Source of the DNA: Streptomonospora sp. PA3
GTDB taxonomy: Bacteria > Actinomycetota > Actinomycetes > Streptosporangiales > Streptosporangiaceae
Assembly: GCF_009728995.1 (NCBI RefSeq)
Contig: NZ_VTZW01000009.1
Coordinates: 553,644 to 617,643, forward strand
Direction: 5' to 3'
Length of the DNA stretch: 64,000 nucleotides
A program made the translations under genes and the position numbers. Below are positions 25,386 through 33,486 of this stretch, one piece after another; position 1 is the first letter of the stretch; every line of letters starts with the position of its first letter. The notes beneath the pieces are model-generated. The model was not told the DNA's origin, did no database searches, and saw only the letters and a program-made list of their open reading frames with translations.

Positions 25386-27512
25386 TCACGGCTGGAGCAG
25401 CGACAACTGCTCGCCGCGAGTGCCGGGTGCCGCGGGGGCCTCGGGCGGGGCGGGTCGGTGGCGCGGTATGTCGTCGCCGCCGGGGCGCAGGAGGCCGTGG
25501 CGGCGGGCGGCGTCGCGGACGCGGGCGGAGACCAGGTCGCGGTAGGGCTTGGGCGCGTAGGCGCCGCGGCGGTAGAGATCGCGGTACCGCGGCACCAGCC
25601 GGGGGTGTTCGCGGGCCAGCCACTGCATGTACCACTCCCGAGCACCGGGGCGCAGGTGCAGCAGGATGGGTGTGAGGCTCGTGGCGCCGGCCTCGGCGAT
25701 CGCGGCGACCGTGGCCTCGATCTGTTCTGCGGAGTCGGTCAGGCCGGGCAGGATCGGCGCCATCAGCACGGAGCAGTCCAACCCGCGGTCGGCGCAGCGC
25801 CGGACGACGTCCAGGCGCGCGGCCGGGCGCGGAGTGCCGGGCTCGACGGAGCGCCACACGGCTTCGTCGAGGGAGCCCACCGAGACCGCCAGGCCGACGT
25901 CGGTGACACGGGCGGCCTCTTCCAGCAGGTCGAGGTCGCGCAGGATCAGCCGCCCCTTGGTGAGGATGGAGAACGGGTTGGCGAAGTCGCGCAGAGCCGC
26001 GATGATCTGCGGCATCAGCCGGTAGCGCCCTTCGGCACGCTGGTAGGGATCGGTGTTGGTGCCCATGGCGATCGGCTCGCCCGACCACCGGGGATCGGCC
26101 AACTCGCGGCGCAGCAGCTCGCCGGCGTTGACCTTGACCATGATCTTGGTATCGAAATCGCGGCCGGAGTCGAGGTCGAGGTATTCGTGCGTGCGGCGGG
26201 CGAAGCAGTTGTGGCTCACCACCCCGTTCGCGAGGAAGTCGCCCGTACCGGTGGTGATGTCGTAGAGGGTGCGTTCCTCGCCGGTGTCCTCGATCGACAC
26301 GACGTCGAGGGGGGCCTCCGACTTCAGGGCGACATCGTCGATCCGGCGCTTCCGGGTGATCGCGGGGTCCGTCGTATGGAAGAAGCGAAGCCGCTCACGC
26401 AGCCCTCCGGTGAGCCGCACGATCTGCATGCCCGGTGCTGTGGCGCGGAATTCGAGTGTGTGCTCGAAGCCGAAGTGCTTCAGGCTCAGCAGGATCGCGG
26501 TGATGATCTCGGGGTCGGTGTTGGAGATGCGAAGAACCCCCTGGGAACAGCTTCCTTCGGCGTCGAATATCCCGGCGAGGAATCCCTTGCGCCATTCATC
26601 GCAGGGTGCCACCGGCCATTGGGTGATCTCGGATATGCGCTCGAAGGAGGCGCGCTGCGAGTTCCGTATCGCTGCCATCGGCCGCCGGTTCGCGGTTGCG
26701 GGGGAGAAGTCGAACCGGTCCGTGCTCACGCCGAAGTCGGCGAGGTAGCCGGCGGCTCGATCCAGGGCCTCATCGTCGGCCAGTGCCAAGCGGAATCGGA
26801 ACATGCGGGACGCAGCGGCCGAACGCCCTGCTCTGCGGTAGCTGTATTCGCCGTGATGCGCGTCCCCGCGAATGATCCCGCAGAGGTATCCCTGCCGGTA
26901 GGCGGCGGAGTTCTCGGGGGGAGCCGCATAGTGGCCCGTGCCCATCAACCCGATCCCTTCGGTGAGGTGCGGGCGGCGATGGCGGCCGGACGTGCCTCCG
27001 GTGACGTACTTCCAGCCGCGGCCCGTGAGAAACCGGTGGTCGCCGCTGGCGGTGAGTGTCGTGCCGTCCGCCAATGTGATGCGGTAGGCACGCTTGACCG
27101 TCACCCAATGCGCCAGCACCGTCGTGGGTGTGTAGCGCCGGTAGCTGCCCTCGCGCCGGGTTCCGTAGATCCGGTCGCCGGCCCGTATGTCCGCCAGCGG
27201 TCTGGTCCGGCCGTCTGCCAGGAGAATCGGGGTGTCGCCGGACAGGCAGTACACGCACGCATGGCTGCATCCCCGGTAAGGGTTGATCGTCCAGCGGAAC
27301 GGCACCGCCGATTCGCCGGGGACGCGGTTGATGACGGACCGGGCGCGGATCTCGACGGCTACGGCGCCGCCGTCGTCGCCGGCGAGCACCGGGCCCGGGC
27401 CGGGGGCGGCCAGCCCGGCCCTGCCGGTGCCGCGCTCGGGCTCGGGGGCGACCGCCGCGCGCTCGAACAGCGCGGGCTCGTCGTGCTGGTCGCGCAAGGT
27501 TTCCCATCGCAT
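25386..27512 (-). CDS. Intein-containing Rv2578c-family radical SAM protein
   Basis: 708 aa precursor; 361 aa after splicing. The extein start MRWETLRDQ, then IRARSVINRVPGESAVPFRWTINPYRGC, matches the Rv2578c/SplB-like radical SAM family. The CxxxCxxC cluster is C82-C86-C89. C89 is also the first residue of an intein (89-435), and the +1 residue after it is Cys436, which becomes the third cluster cysteine on splicing. The remainder has IKP-free SAM-domain features such as MGTNTDPYQRAEGRYRLM and ILTKGRLILRDLDLLEEAA. It probably acts on DNA or a nucleotide; substrate is not established. ATG 27512 lies 9 bases from a LexA-type box. An upstream start at 27530 is less likely. Confidence 0.9.
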   Translation of the reverse strand: MRWETLRDQHDEPALFERAAVAPEPERGTGRAGLAAPGPGPVLAGDDGGAVAVEIRARSVINRVPGESAVPFRWTINPYRGCSHACVYCLSGDTPILLADGRTRPLADIRAGDRIYGTRREGSYRRYTPTTVLAHWVTVKRAYRITLADGTTLTASGDHRFLTGRGWKYVTGGTSGRHRRPHLTEGIGLMGTGHYAAPPENSAAYRQGYLCGIIRGDAHHGEYSYRRAGRSAAASRMFRFRLALADDEALDRAAGYLADFGVSTDRFDFSPATANRRPMAAIRNSQRASFERISEITQWPVAPCDEWRKGFLAGIFDAEGSCSQGVLRISNTDPEIITAILLSLKHFGFEHTLEFRATAPGMQIVRLTGGLRERLRFFHTTDPAITRKRRIDDVALKSEAPLDVVSIEDTGEERTLYDITTGTGDFLANGVVSHNCFARRTHEYLDLDSGRDFDTKIMVKVNAGELLRRELADPRWSGEPIAMGTNTDPYQRAEGRYRLMPQIIAALRDFANPFSILTKGRLILRDLDLLEEAARVTDVGLAVSVGSLDEAVWRSVEPGTPRPAARLDVVRRCADRGLDCSVLMAPILPGLTDSAEQIEATVAAIAEAGATSLTPILLHLRPGAREWYMQWLAREHPRLVPRYRDLYRRGAYAPKPYRDLVSARVRDAARRHGLLRPGGDDIPRHRPAPPEAPAAPGTRGEQLSLLQP
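26208..27248 (-). other. LAGLIDADG-containing intein (347 residues)
   Basis: It begins CLSGDTPILLADG (block A) and ends VVSHN followed by Cys (block G). Block B is GDHRFLT. Homing-endonuclease motifs are YLCGIIRGD (precursor residues 209-217) and FLAGIFDAEGS (311-321). The catalytic acid pair is present in both motifs (Asp and Glu), so the nuclease may be active. The penultimate His-Asn and +1 Cys fit a splicing-competent class 1 intein. Confidence 0.93.
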
Positions 27513-27521
27513 GCAATAATA

Positions 27522-27535
27522 CGAACACACGTTCG
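27522..27535. promoter_or_regulatory. LexA/SOS box
   Basis: CGAACACACGTTCG is a perfect match to the Gram-positive LexA consensus CGAAC-RNRY-GTTYG. It lies 10-23 bases upstream of the radical SAM start and overlaps its likely promoter (TATTAT at 27516-27521 on the minus strand). Confidence 0.8.
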
Positions 27536-27611
27536 ATTACATGTCCAGTCGCCGTCCACAGCCCGGTGACCAGGACCGCCGTCCGCCGCCCGCCCGGGCC
27601 GCGCGGGCGCC

Positions 27612-28484
27612 TCAGGGCGCCGCGGGAGCGGGAAGCACCTGGTAGAGCCGGTCGGCGGGGATCGGGCGGCGCCGCCACTCGCGCGGGTAGCCCAAGGAGA
27701 CCTCCTGGAACCGCACCCCGTCGTGGTGGGTCACCCGCGGGATGTGCAGGTGTCCGTAGACCACGGCCACGGCGTCGTAGGCGGTGTGCCAGTCGGCCGT
27801 GTGCACGCTGCCGCACCACTGGGCGAACTCGGGGTAGTACAGGACCTCGGTGGGGTCGCGCACCAGCGGATAGTGGTCGACCAGCACGGTGGGCCCGGTG
27901 ACGGCCGAGAGGCGCTGCCGGCTGTACTCCAGGCGGGCGTGGCACCACTCCTCGCGGGTGGCGTAGGGGTCGGGGTGCAGCATGAACTCGTCGGTGCAGA
28001 CCACGCCCGTCTTGCGCGCATACGCCAGCCCCTCCTCCTTCGTGGAGGTGCCGGGCGGGCGGAAGGTGTAGTCGTAGAGCGTGAACAGCGGCACCACGGT
28101 GACCGGGCCGCCGGCGCCCCGCCACACCGGATAGGGGTCCTCCGGGGTGTGCACGCCCAGGCCGCGACAGATCTCCACAAGCTGTTCATAACGCTGGACG
28201 CCGCGCAGTTGGAGGGGGTCGCGCGGCGTGGTCCACAGCTCGTGGTTGCCGGGGACCCACACCACCTCGGCGAACCGCTCGCGCAGCAGCCGCAGCGTGA
28301 GCTCCACATCGGCGGGCGTCTCGGCGACGTCGCCGGCCACGATCAGCCAGTCGGCGCCGGTGTGCGGGTGCAGTTCGTCGAGCACCTCGCGGTTGCCGCG
28401 GTGCGACACGTGCAGATCGCTGATGGCCAGCAGACGGGGTTGGGCGTCGGGCTCCGCTGTGTCGCCCGCGGTTCGTTCGGCCAT
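27612..28484 (-). CDS. Metallophosphoesterase (calcineurin-like)
   Basis: 290 aa. Metal-binding motifs are ISDLHVSHRGN, LIVAGDVAET, VPGNHELW, VLVDHYPLV and VYGHLHIPR, the complete calcineurin-like set. The middle carries a YDYTFRPP insert typical of an actinobacterial subfamily. The substrate is unknown; in streptomycetes such a gene often neighbours a phosphopantetheinyl transferase gene, which is not present here. ATG 28484 follows GGAGGG. It is 99 bases upstream of the radical SAM start, so co-transcription is possible. Confidence 0.92.
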   Translation of the reverse strand: MAERTAGDTAEPDAQPRLLAISDLHVSHRGNREVLDELHPHTGADWLIVAGDVAETPADVELTLRLLRERFAEVVWVPGNHELWTTPRDPLQLRGVQRYEQLVEICRGLGVHTPEDPYPVWRGAGGPVTVVPLFTLYDYTFRPPGTSTKEEGLAYARKTGVVCTDEFMLHPDPYATREEWCHARLEYSRQRLSAVTGPTVLVDHYPLVRDPTEVLYYPEFAQWCGSVHTADWHTAYDAVAVVYGHLHIPRVTHHDGVRFQEVSLGYPREWRRRPIPADRLYQVLPAPAAP

Positions 28485-28863
28485 CAGCCCTCCACTTCGC
28501 ATCGGCTCCGCCGGGTCCGTCGCGCCACCCGGACAGTCTGGTCTACCGCGCCTACCGAAGGCGCGGCCGCCCCCGGGTGCGGCGGGCACGGGCGGCTCCG
28601 GCCGTCCGCGACCGGCTCCGGCCGCCCGGCGGTCGGGTGCGGGTCCGACACACCCGCGCGGGACCGCGCCCGGGTACTCGGCCCGCGCTCCGGCCAGGGA
28701 GCGGCGGGACCCCGCGCCCCGGACCGCGGCGCGGAGGCCGGGGTAGGCTCGGTTATCCGGTTGACGTGCGGATCCGCCTCCACCCGAGCGGGATCCGCGC
28801 GGCTCCGGCGGCTTCGGTCCCGCCGACGTGCGCGGCCGCGGCCGGAGCGCAGAGGGGGAGTCG
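28485..28863. other. Intergenic region between divergent genes
   Basis: 379 bases without a credible gene. It contains a hairpin (GCGGATCC with GGATCCGC, 28768-28798) and the two promoter areas. The remainder is plain GC-rich spacer. Confidence 0.5.
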
Positions 28864-29775
28864 ATGACCTGGTACACGCCCGCGCCCGCCGCACCCGACC
28901 TGGCCGGCGACCTGGTGCTGCGCTGGACCGCACGCATCGAGGGCCGACACCGCCTGGTACCCGACGGGTGCGTCGACCTGCTGTGGATCGACAACGGCCG
29001 CCTCGTGGTCTGCGGGCCGGAGACCACCGGATGGACGTTCTCCCTGCCGCCCGGCAGCGCCGCGGTGGGCGTCCGGTTCCGGCCGGGACGGGTCGGCCCG
29101 GTGCTGGACATGGACGTCGCCGACGCCCGCGAGCGGCGGGTGCCCGTCGAGGACGTGCTGGGCCCGGCGGCGCAGCGCGGGCTGCTCGACCGCCTGGAGG
29201 AGGCCCGCACCGACCGGGAGCGCGTGGCCGTCCTGGAGGACCTGGTGCGCCGCCGGCGGCAGGAGGCGCCGCCCGCCGACCCCGCGATCACAGCGGTCGT
29301 CGGCATGCTCACCGCCGACCCCGCTGCGCCGGTCGCCGCGCTCGCCGCCGAGACCGGGCTGAGCGAGCGCCAGCTGCACCGGCGCTGCACGGCCGCGTTC
29401 GGCTACGGGCCCTCGGTGCTGCGCCGCATCCTGCGCCTGCAGCGGTTCCTGCGCCTGGCCCGCCACCCGGCCGCGCCCGTCGACCTGGCGGGCCTCGCGC
29501 ACACCGCCGGGTTCACCGACCAGGCCCACCTGTACCGGGAGTGCCGCGACCTCGGCGGAGCCGGGCCGCGCGAACTGATCGGCAGGCCCTCGCGGCGGGC
29601 CGGCGCGCCCGGCGGCGAGGAGCCCGCGGCAGCGCTGGGCGCCGGACTCGGGCCCGCGCCCCTGTACGACCCGCCCGCGTCCGATCCGTACACGACGCCG
29701 CTCCACCGCCGCAGGCAGGCTGGTCCCCATGGACACCGCGAAGATCGCAGAGCGCTATCGCAAGCTTGCCGCTGA
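28864..29775 (+). CDS. AraC family transcriptional regulator (DUF6597-type N-terminus)
   Basis: 303 aa. The N-terminal part (MTWYTPAPAAPDLAG, RLVPDGCVDLLWID, AVGVRFRPGR) matches the DUF6597/DUF6597-like domain of AraC regulators with a Pro-Asp-Gly-Cys motif. The C-terminal double helix-turn-helix covers about 140-250 (LAAETGLSERQLHRRCTAAFGYGPSVLRRILRLQRFL, LAHTAGFTDQAHLYRECRDL). ATG 28864 follows AGAGGGGGAG. It overlaps the next gene by 47 bases, so the two are probably co-expressed. The tail after residue 255 is low complexity. Confidence 0.9.
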   Translation: MTWYTPAPAAPDLAGDLVLRWTARIEGRHRLVPDGCVDLLWIDNGRLVVCGPETTGWTFSLPPGSAAVGVRFRPGRVGPVLDMDVADARERRVPVEDVLGPAAQRGLLDRLEEARTDRERVAVLEDLVRRRRQEAPPADPAITAVVGMLTADPAAPVAALAAETGLSERQLHRRCTAAFGYGPSVLRRILRLQRFLRLARHPAAPVDLAGLAHTAGFTDQAHLYRECRDLGGAGPRELIGRPSRRAGAPGGEEPAAALGAGLGPAPLYDPPASDPYTTPLHRRRQAGPHGHREDRRALSQACR

Positions 29776-30283
29776 GTTCACCCGCCGCGTCGAGGGGGTG
29801 CCCGCCGACGGCTGGGAGTCGCCCACGCCGTGCGCCGGGTGGACCGCCCGCGACCTGCTGCGGCACATGATCGACAACCACACGAACGCCGCCGGCCACG
29901 TCGGTATCGAGCTGGAGCTGTCGGAGTCGGTCGAGGACGCCCCGGTGGCCGCCTGGCACGAGGCCCGCACCGCCCTGGAGAAGGTGCTGGACGACCCGTC
30001 CCAGGCGGGCAAGGAGTACGACGGCTACTTCGGCCGCACCAGCCTGGCCGCCACGGTGAACGACTTCCTCGGCTTCGACCTGCTCGTGCACTCCTGGGAC
30101 CTGGCGCGCGCCACCGGGCAGGACGAGACCCTGCCCGCCGATGAGCTGGACCGCGTCTTCGAGATGGCGCGCGGACTGGGCGACAACCTGCGCATGGAAG
30201 GGGTCTGCGGCCCCGAGGTCGGCGTCCCCGAGACCGCCTCCGAGCAGGACCGGCTGCTGGCCTTCCTGGGCCGCCGCCCCTGA
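29729..30283 (+). CDS. TIGR03086-type DinB-like metal-binding protein
   Basis: 184 aa. It has the mycothiol-dependent maleylpyruvate isomerase N-terminal/DinB-like pattern: WESPTPCAGWTARDLLRHMIDNH, with metal histidines in HMIDNH and LVHSWDLARATGQ. Members often act with the thiol mycothiol or remain uncharacterised. It starts at ATG 29729 inside the regulator gene, 7 bases after CAGGCT, so an internal leaderless promoter is possible. It is a likely target of the AraC-type regulator. Confidence 0.88.
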   Translation: MDTAKIAERYRKLAAEFTRRVEGVPADGWESPTPCAGWTARDLLRHMIDNHTNAAGHVGIELELSESVEDAPVAAWHEARTALEKVLDDPSQAGKEYDGYFGRTSLAATVNDFLGFDLLVHSWDLARATGQDETLPADELDRVFEMARGLGDNLRMEGVCGPEVGVPETASEQDRLLAFLGRRP

Positions 30284-30305
30284 CGGGACCCCGGGGGCGC
30301 AACCG

Positions 30306-30346
30306 CCGCCGTGCCGGTGCCTCGGACGGGGGCACCGGCACGGCGG
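30306..30346. terminator. Strong bidirectional terminator
   Basis: A perfect 16-base stem (CCGCCGTGCCGGTGCC and its complement) with a 9-base loop lies in the 75-base gap between convergent genes. Confidence 0.85.
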
Positions 30347-30358
30347 TGTGCCCGGGGC

Positions 30359-30850
30359 TCAGGCGTCCGCGCCGCCCTCGGGCTCCAGGACGCGCATGAT
30401 GGAGCCGAGCTGGCGCACCTGCTCGCGGGTGAGCCGGTCGAACACGCGCCGCCGCACCAGGTCGACGTGCCCCTTGGCGGCGTCGTGCAGCACCCCGAGC
30501 CCTTGGTCGGTGAGGATCGCCCAGAAGCCGCGGCGGTCCTCCTCGCAGGGTTCGCGGCGGACGTGGCCGGCGCGCTCCAGCCGGGTGATCTGATGGGACA
30601 GGCGGCTCTTGGAGACGATGACGCTGTCGGCGAGCACCCGCATCCGCATGCGCATGCCGGGCGCCTCCGACAGGGCGACCAGGATGCCGAACTCGACCAG
30701 GCTGATCCCGTTGCGGGTCTGCAGGTCGCGGTCGAGCTCCTCCTCGATGCGCGACTGCGCTCGCAGCAGGGTGCGCCATACAGCCTGCTCTTCGGCGTCG
30801 AGCCAGCGTATTTCGTCGTCCACCGCTGCCATGGGCGCCATCGTACTCAC
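30359..30850 (-). CDS. MarR family transcriptional regulator
   Basis: 163 aa. The winged helix-turn-helix is visible in ISLVEFGILVALSEAPGMRMRMRVLADSVIVSKSRLSHQITRLERAGHVRREPCEEDRRGFWAILTDQG. No redox cysteine pair is evident; a single Cys lies in the wing (EPCEED). GTG 30850 overlaps the upstream gene stop by 4 bases (GTGA); ATG 30832 is the alternative. It is the last gene of an operon with a dioxygenase and a hydrolase, as in MhqR-type quinone-response systems, and probably represses it. Confidence 0.9.
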   Translation of the reverse strand: MSTMAPMAAVDDEIRWLDAEEQAVWRTLLRAQSRIEEELDRDLQTRNGISLVEFGILVALSEAPGMRMRMRVLADSVIVSKSRLSHQITRLERAGHVRREPCEEDRRGFWAILTDQGLGVLHDAAKGHVDLVRRRVFDRLTREQVRQLGSIMRVLEPEGGADA

Positions 30851-31554
30851 TTCAGCTCACCCTGGTCCGCTTCTCGGGCCCCCACCGAAGGGCGCGGACC
30901 GGCCTGCCGCGCGGGCCAGGAGTCCAGCCCGCTGGCGGCCAGCCAGTCGCGCGCGGCCGCGAACACCGGCTGGGGCAGCCCGTGGCCGCCGGAGTGCTCG
31001 TGCAGGACGACGTCGGCGCCGCGCTCGCGCAGCTGGCGGGCCAGCAGCCGCGCCTCCACGATCGTGGTGATCGGGTCGGTGCGGCCGGCGCCCATGAACA
31101 CCGGGGTGCCCGACAGGTCGACCCGGTCGGGTTCGCGGTCCTGCAGGGGAGCGGCGGAGGCGAACAGCACGGCGCCCGCCAGCACGTCGGGCCGCAGCAG
31201 CAGGGTCGCCGCGGCGATGTTGGCGCCGTTGGAGAAGCCAACGGCGATGACGCCCTCCGGGGCGAACCCGTACTCGGCGGCGGCGTCCTCGATGAAGCCG
31301 GTCAGCTCGCCGGAGCGGGCGATGACGTCCTCGACGTCGTACACGCCCTCCGCCAGCCGCCGGAACCACCGGTTGGCGCCGTGCTCGTCCACCTTGCCGC
31401 GGGGCGCCAGCAGCGCCGCGCCCGGCACGAGCGCGCGGCCCAGGCCGAGCAGGTCGCGCTCGTCGGCGCCGGTGCCGTGCAGCAGGAGCAGCGTGGGCCG
31501 CCCCTCCTCCTCGGCGGGGACGAAGATGTGGTGGAAGTCGTTGACCGCGCTCAC
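30847..31554 (-). CDS. Alpha/beta hydrolase (MhqD/carboxylesterase-like)
   Basis: 235 aa. Features are LLLHGTGADERDLLGLGRAL, the nucleophile elbow GFSNGANIAA (Ser in GxSxG), an acid region GAGRTDPI and the catalytic His in EHSGGHGLP. This pattern is that of the phospholipase/carboxylesterase group that includes MhqD and YpfH. GTG 31554 overlaps the dioxygenase stop (GTGA) and its own stop overlaps the MarR start. It likely acts with the dioxygenase on aromatic ring-cleavage products or quinone adducts. Confidence 0.88.
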   Translation of the reverse strand: MSAVNDFHHIFVPAEEEGRPTLLLLHGTGADERDLLGLGRALVPGAALLAPRGKVDEHGANRWFRRLAEGVYDVEDVIARSGELTGFIEDAAAEYGFAPEGVIAVGFSNGANIAAATLLLRPDVLAGAVLFASAAPLQDREPDRVDLSGTPVFMGAGRTDPITTIVEARLLARQLRERGADVVLHEHSGGHGLPQPVFAAARDWLAASGLDSWPARQAGPRPSVGAREADQGELK

Positions 31555-32558
31555 TTTCCGGCCTCCTCGCTGTTCGCGGCGCCGGCCGACTGCGGCGCCG
31601 TGCGCTCGTGCTCGCCGACGACCAGCTCGGGCAGGTGCCGCTCGATCTCGGCGCGCTGGGGCTCCAGCCACGGCGGGAGCTTGAGGGCCCGGCCGAGCTG
31701 GAGCAGCGGCTCGTCGTAGTCGAATCCCGGTCCCTCGGTGGCGATCTCCAGCAGCACGCCCCCGGGCTCGCGGAAGTAGATCGAGGTGAAGTAGGAGCGG
31801 TCGCGGATCTCGGTGACGCCCACGCCGTCGTCGGCAAGGCGCTGCTGCCAGTCGATCTGCGTGGGCTGGTCGGGGGCGCGGTAGGCGACGTGGTGCACGG
31901 TGCCGGCGGCGACCAGGCCGCTGCGGGCCCGGGGCTCGGCCAGCACGTCGACGACGGTGCCGACACCCGCGCCGGCCTCGTCGGTGTGGAAGCGGTAGCG
32001 GTTGCCCAGCTCGGCGGCGAGCTCGAAGCCGAGGCGGCCGTTGAGCATGCCGGCGGTGCGGTCGAGGTCGTGCTCGGTCAGGGTCACCCCGCGGATGCCG
32101 CGGATGGCGTGCTCGGCGGGGATTCCGCCGCCGTCCCAGGGCTCGGTGTCGTGGTGGTCGGTGGCGGCGACCAGCTCGATGACGAGCCCGTCGGGGTCGT
32201 GGAGGGTCAGCACGTCCTCGCCGAGGCGCTCGACGGGGCGGGAGGTCTCGACGCCGAGCGCGGCGAGGTGGCGCTGCCACCAGCCGAGCGAGCCTTCGGG
32301 CACCGAGAACGAAGTGGTGGTGGCCTGCCCGGCGCCCAGGCGCCCCTTGGGCGCGTTGGGCCAGGGGAAGAACGTCATGATCGTGCCGGGGTTGCCGGCG
32401 CGGTCGCCGTAGTACAGGTGGTAGGTGTCCGGGGCGTCGAAGTTGACCGTCTTCTTGACCAGCCGCATGCCCAGCGCGTTCAGGTAGAAGTCGGCGTTGG
32501 CCTGCGGGTCGCTGGCGATCGCGGTGACGTGGTGGATCCCTGCCGGACGCACATCCAT
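31551..32558 (-). CDS. Ring-cleaving dioxygenase (VOC superfamily, MhqA/MhqO-like)
   Basis: 335 aa with two vicinal-oxygen-chelate modules. Family patterns are GIHHVTAIASDPQANADFYLNALGMRLVKKTVNFD, YHLYYGDRAGNPGTIMTFFPW, and in the second half GTVHHVAYRAPD and REPGGVLLEIATEGPGFDYDE. The metal ligands His, His and Glu appear in HHVTA, HHVAY and LLEIAT. Relatives open hydroquinone or catechol rings and protect against quinones. First gene of a three-gene operon; ATG 32558 follows GGAGGGGGAG. A short AT-rich region with a palindrome lies upstream. Confidence 0.92.
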   Translation of the reverse strand: MDVRPAGIHHVTAIASDPQANADFYLNALGMRLVKKTVNFDAPDTYHLYYGDRAGNPGTIMTFFPWPNAPKGRLGAGQATTTSFSVPEGSLGWWQRHLAALGVETSRPVERLGEDVLTLHDPDGLVIELVAATDHHDTEPWDGGGIPAEHAIRGIRGVTLTEHDLDRTAGMLNGRLGFELAAELGNRYRFHTDEAGAGVGTVVDVLAEPRARSGLVAAGTVHHVAYRAPDQPTQIDWQQRLADDGVGVTEIRDRSYFTSIYFREPGGVLLEIATEGPGFDYDEPLLQLGRALKLPPWLEPQRAEIERHLPELVVGEHERTAPQSAGAANSEEAGK

Positions 32559-32610
32559 GATCGTCTCCCCCTCCGCTGTTGTTTACGTTTTGACTATATC
32601 TCTGGAAACA

Positions 32611-32624
32611 GTTGAATCTTAAAC
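32611..32624. promoter_or_regulatory. Imperfect palindrome, candidate MarR operator
   Basis: GTTGAA-TC-TTAAAC, 6-base arms with one mismatch, lies in an AT-rich island 53-66 bases upstream of the dioxygenase start. A TATAGT box (32592-32597, minus strand) fits a -10 element downstream of it. Confidence 0.4.
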
Positions 32625-32686
32625 CATATTCCCGGTCGGGGTCCAGAGGGCGGGGAGAAACATGCGGCGGATCTAAGCTGGCGGGC

Positions 32687-33382
32687 ATGACGGCCCCCGA
32701 TGCGCCCGCGATCCGCGTGCTGATCGTCGACGACGACCCGCTGCTGCGCGCCGGGCTGGCCATGATGCTCGGCGGCGCCCCCGACCTGGAGGTCGTGGGG
32801 GAGGCGGGCGACGGCACGGCGGTCGCCGAGCTGGTAGCGGGCCGGCGCCCCGACGTCGTGCTGATGGACATCCGGATGCCGTCGATGGACGGGCTCTCGG
32901 CCACCGAGGAACTGCGCTCCCGGGCCGCGGCGCCCGAGGTCGTCGTCCTCACCACCTTCGACGCCGACGAGCACGTGCTGCGCGCGCTCGCCGCGGGCGC
33001 CGCCGGCTTCGTCCTCAAGGACACGCCGCCCGCGGAGATCGTGGAGGCGGTGCGGCGCGTGGCGCACGGGCAGCCGGTGCTGTCGCCCTCGGTGATCCGC
33101 CGCCTGATCACCCGCGCCACCGGCGGCGACGGGCGCGGCAGGCGGCGCGAGCGTGCGCGCGAGCGGCTGCGGGCGCTCAACGAGCGCGAACACGAGGTCG
33201 CCGTCGCGGTCGGCGAGGGCCGCTCCAACGCGGAGATCAGCGCGGCTCTGCATCTGAGCGTGCCGACGGTCAAGACACACGTCTCGCGCATCCTCGCCAA
33301 GCTCGACCTCAACAACCGCGTGCAGATCGCGCTGTTGGTGCACGACGCGGGCCTGGTCGGCGACCGCGACGACGAGGGCTGA
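32687..33382 (+). CDS. NarL/LuxR-type response regulator, orphan
   Basis: 231 aa. The receiver domain has the acid pair VDDDPLL, phospho-Asp in VVLMDIRMPSMDG, the Thr in VVLTTFDADEH and the Lys in LKDTPP. The LuxR helix-turn-helix is at the C-terminus (LNEREHEVAVAVGEGRSNAEISAALHLSVPTVKTHVSRILAKLDLNNRVQIA). No kinase gene is adjacent. It is clearly similar to the regulator at 63639 and to partners of the kinase class at 13594. ATG 32687 lies 7 bases after TAAGCT, suggesting a leaderless mRNA. A mini-frame of 4 codons with a good ribosome site precedes it at 32662. Confidence 0.93.
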   Translation: MTAPDAPAIRVLIVDDDPLLRAGLAMMLGGAPDLEVVGEAGDGTAVAELVAGRRPDVVLMDIRMPSMDGLSATEELRSRAAAPEVVVLTTFDADEHVLRALAAGAAGFVLKDTPPAEIVEAVRRVAHGQPVLSPSVIRRLITRATGGDGRGRRRERARERLRALNEREHEVAVAVGEGRSNAEISAALHLSVPTVKTHVSRILAKLDLNNRVQIALLVHDAGLVGDRDDEG

Positions 33383-33474
33383 CCGGACGGCTCCGGCGCG
33401 CGCCGCCCCGGTGCGGCGGGCGCATCCCGCGAGGTGCGCAGCGGGGCGGGGCGGCGGGTGTTTCCCCAGGCGCG

Positions 33475-33480
33475 GATAAT
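33475..33480 (+). promoter_or_regulatory. Candidate -10 box of the IclR gene
   Basis: GATAAT is followed by 6 bases and then ATG 33487, an arrangement typical of leaderless transcripts. Confidence 0.45.
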
Positions 33481-33486
33481 CGGGGT

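Noticed and set aside
24780-27569. 929-residue plus-strand frame
   Set aside because: Antisense shadow of the intein-containing radical SAM gene, which has clear family motifs in its own frame.
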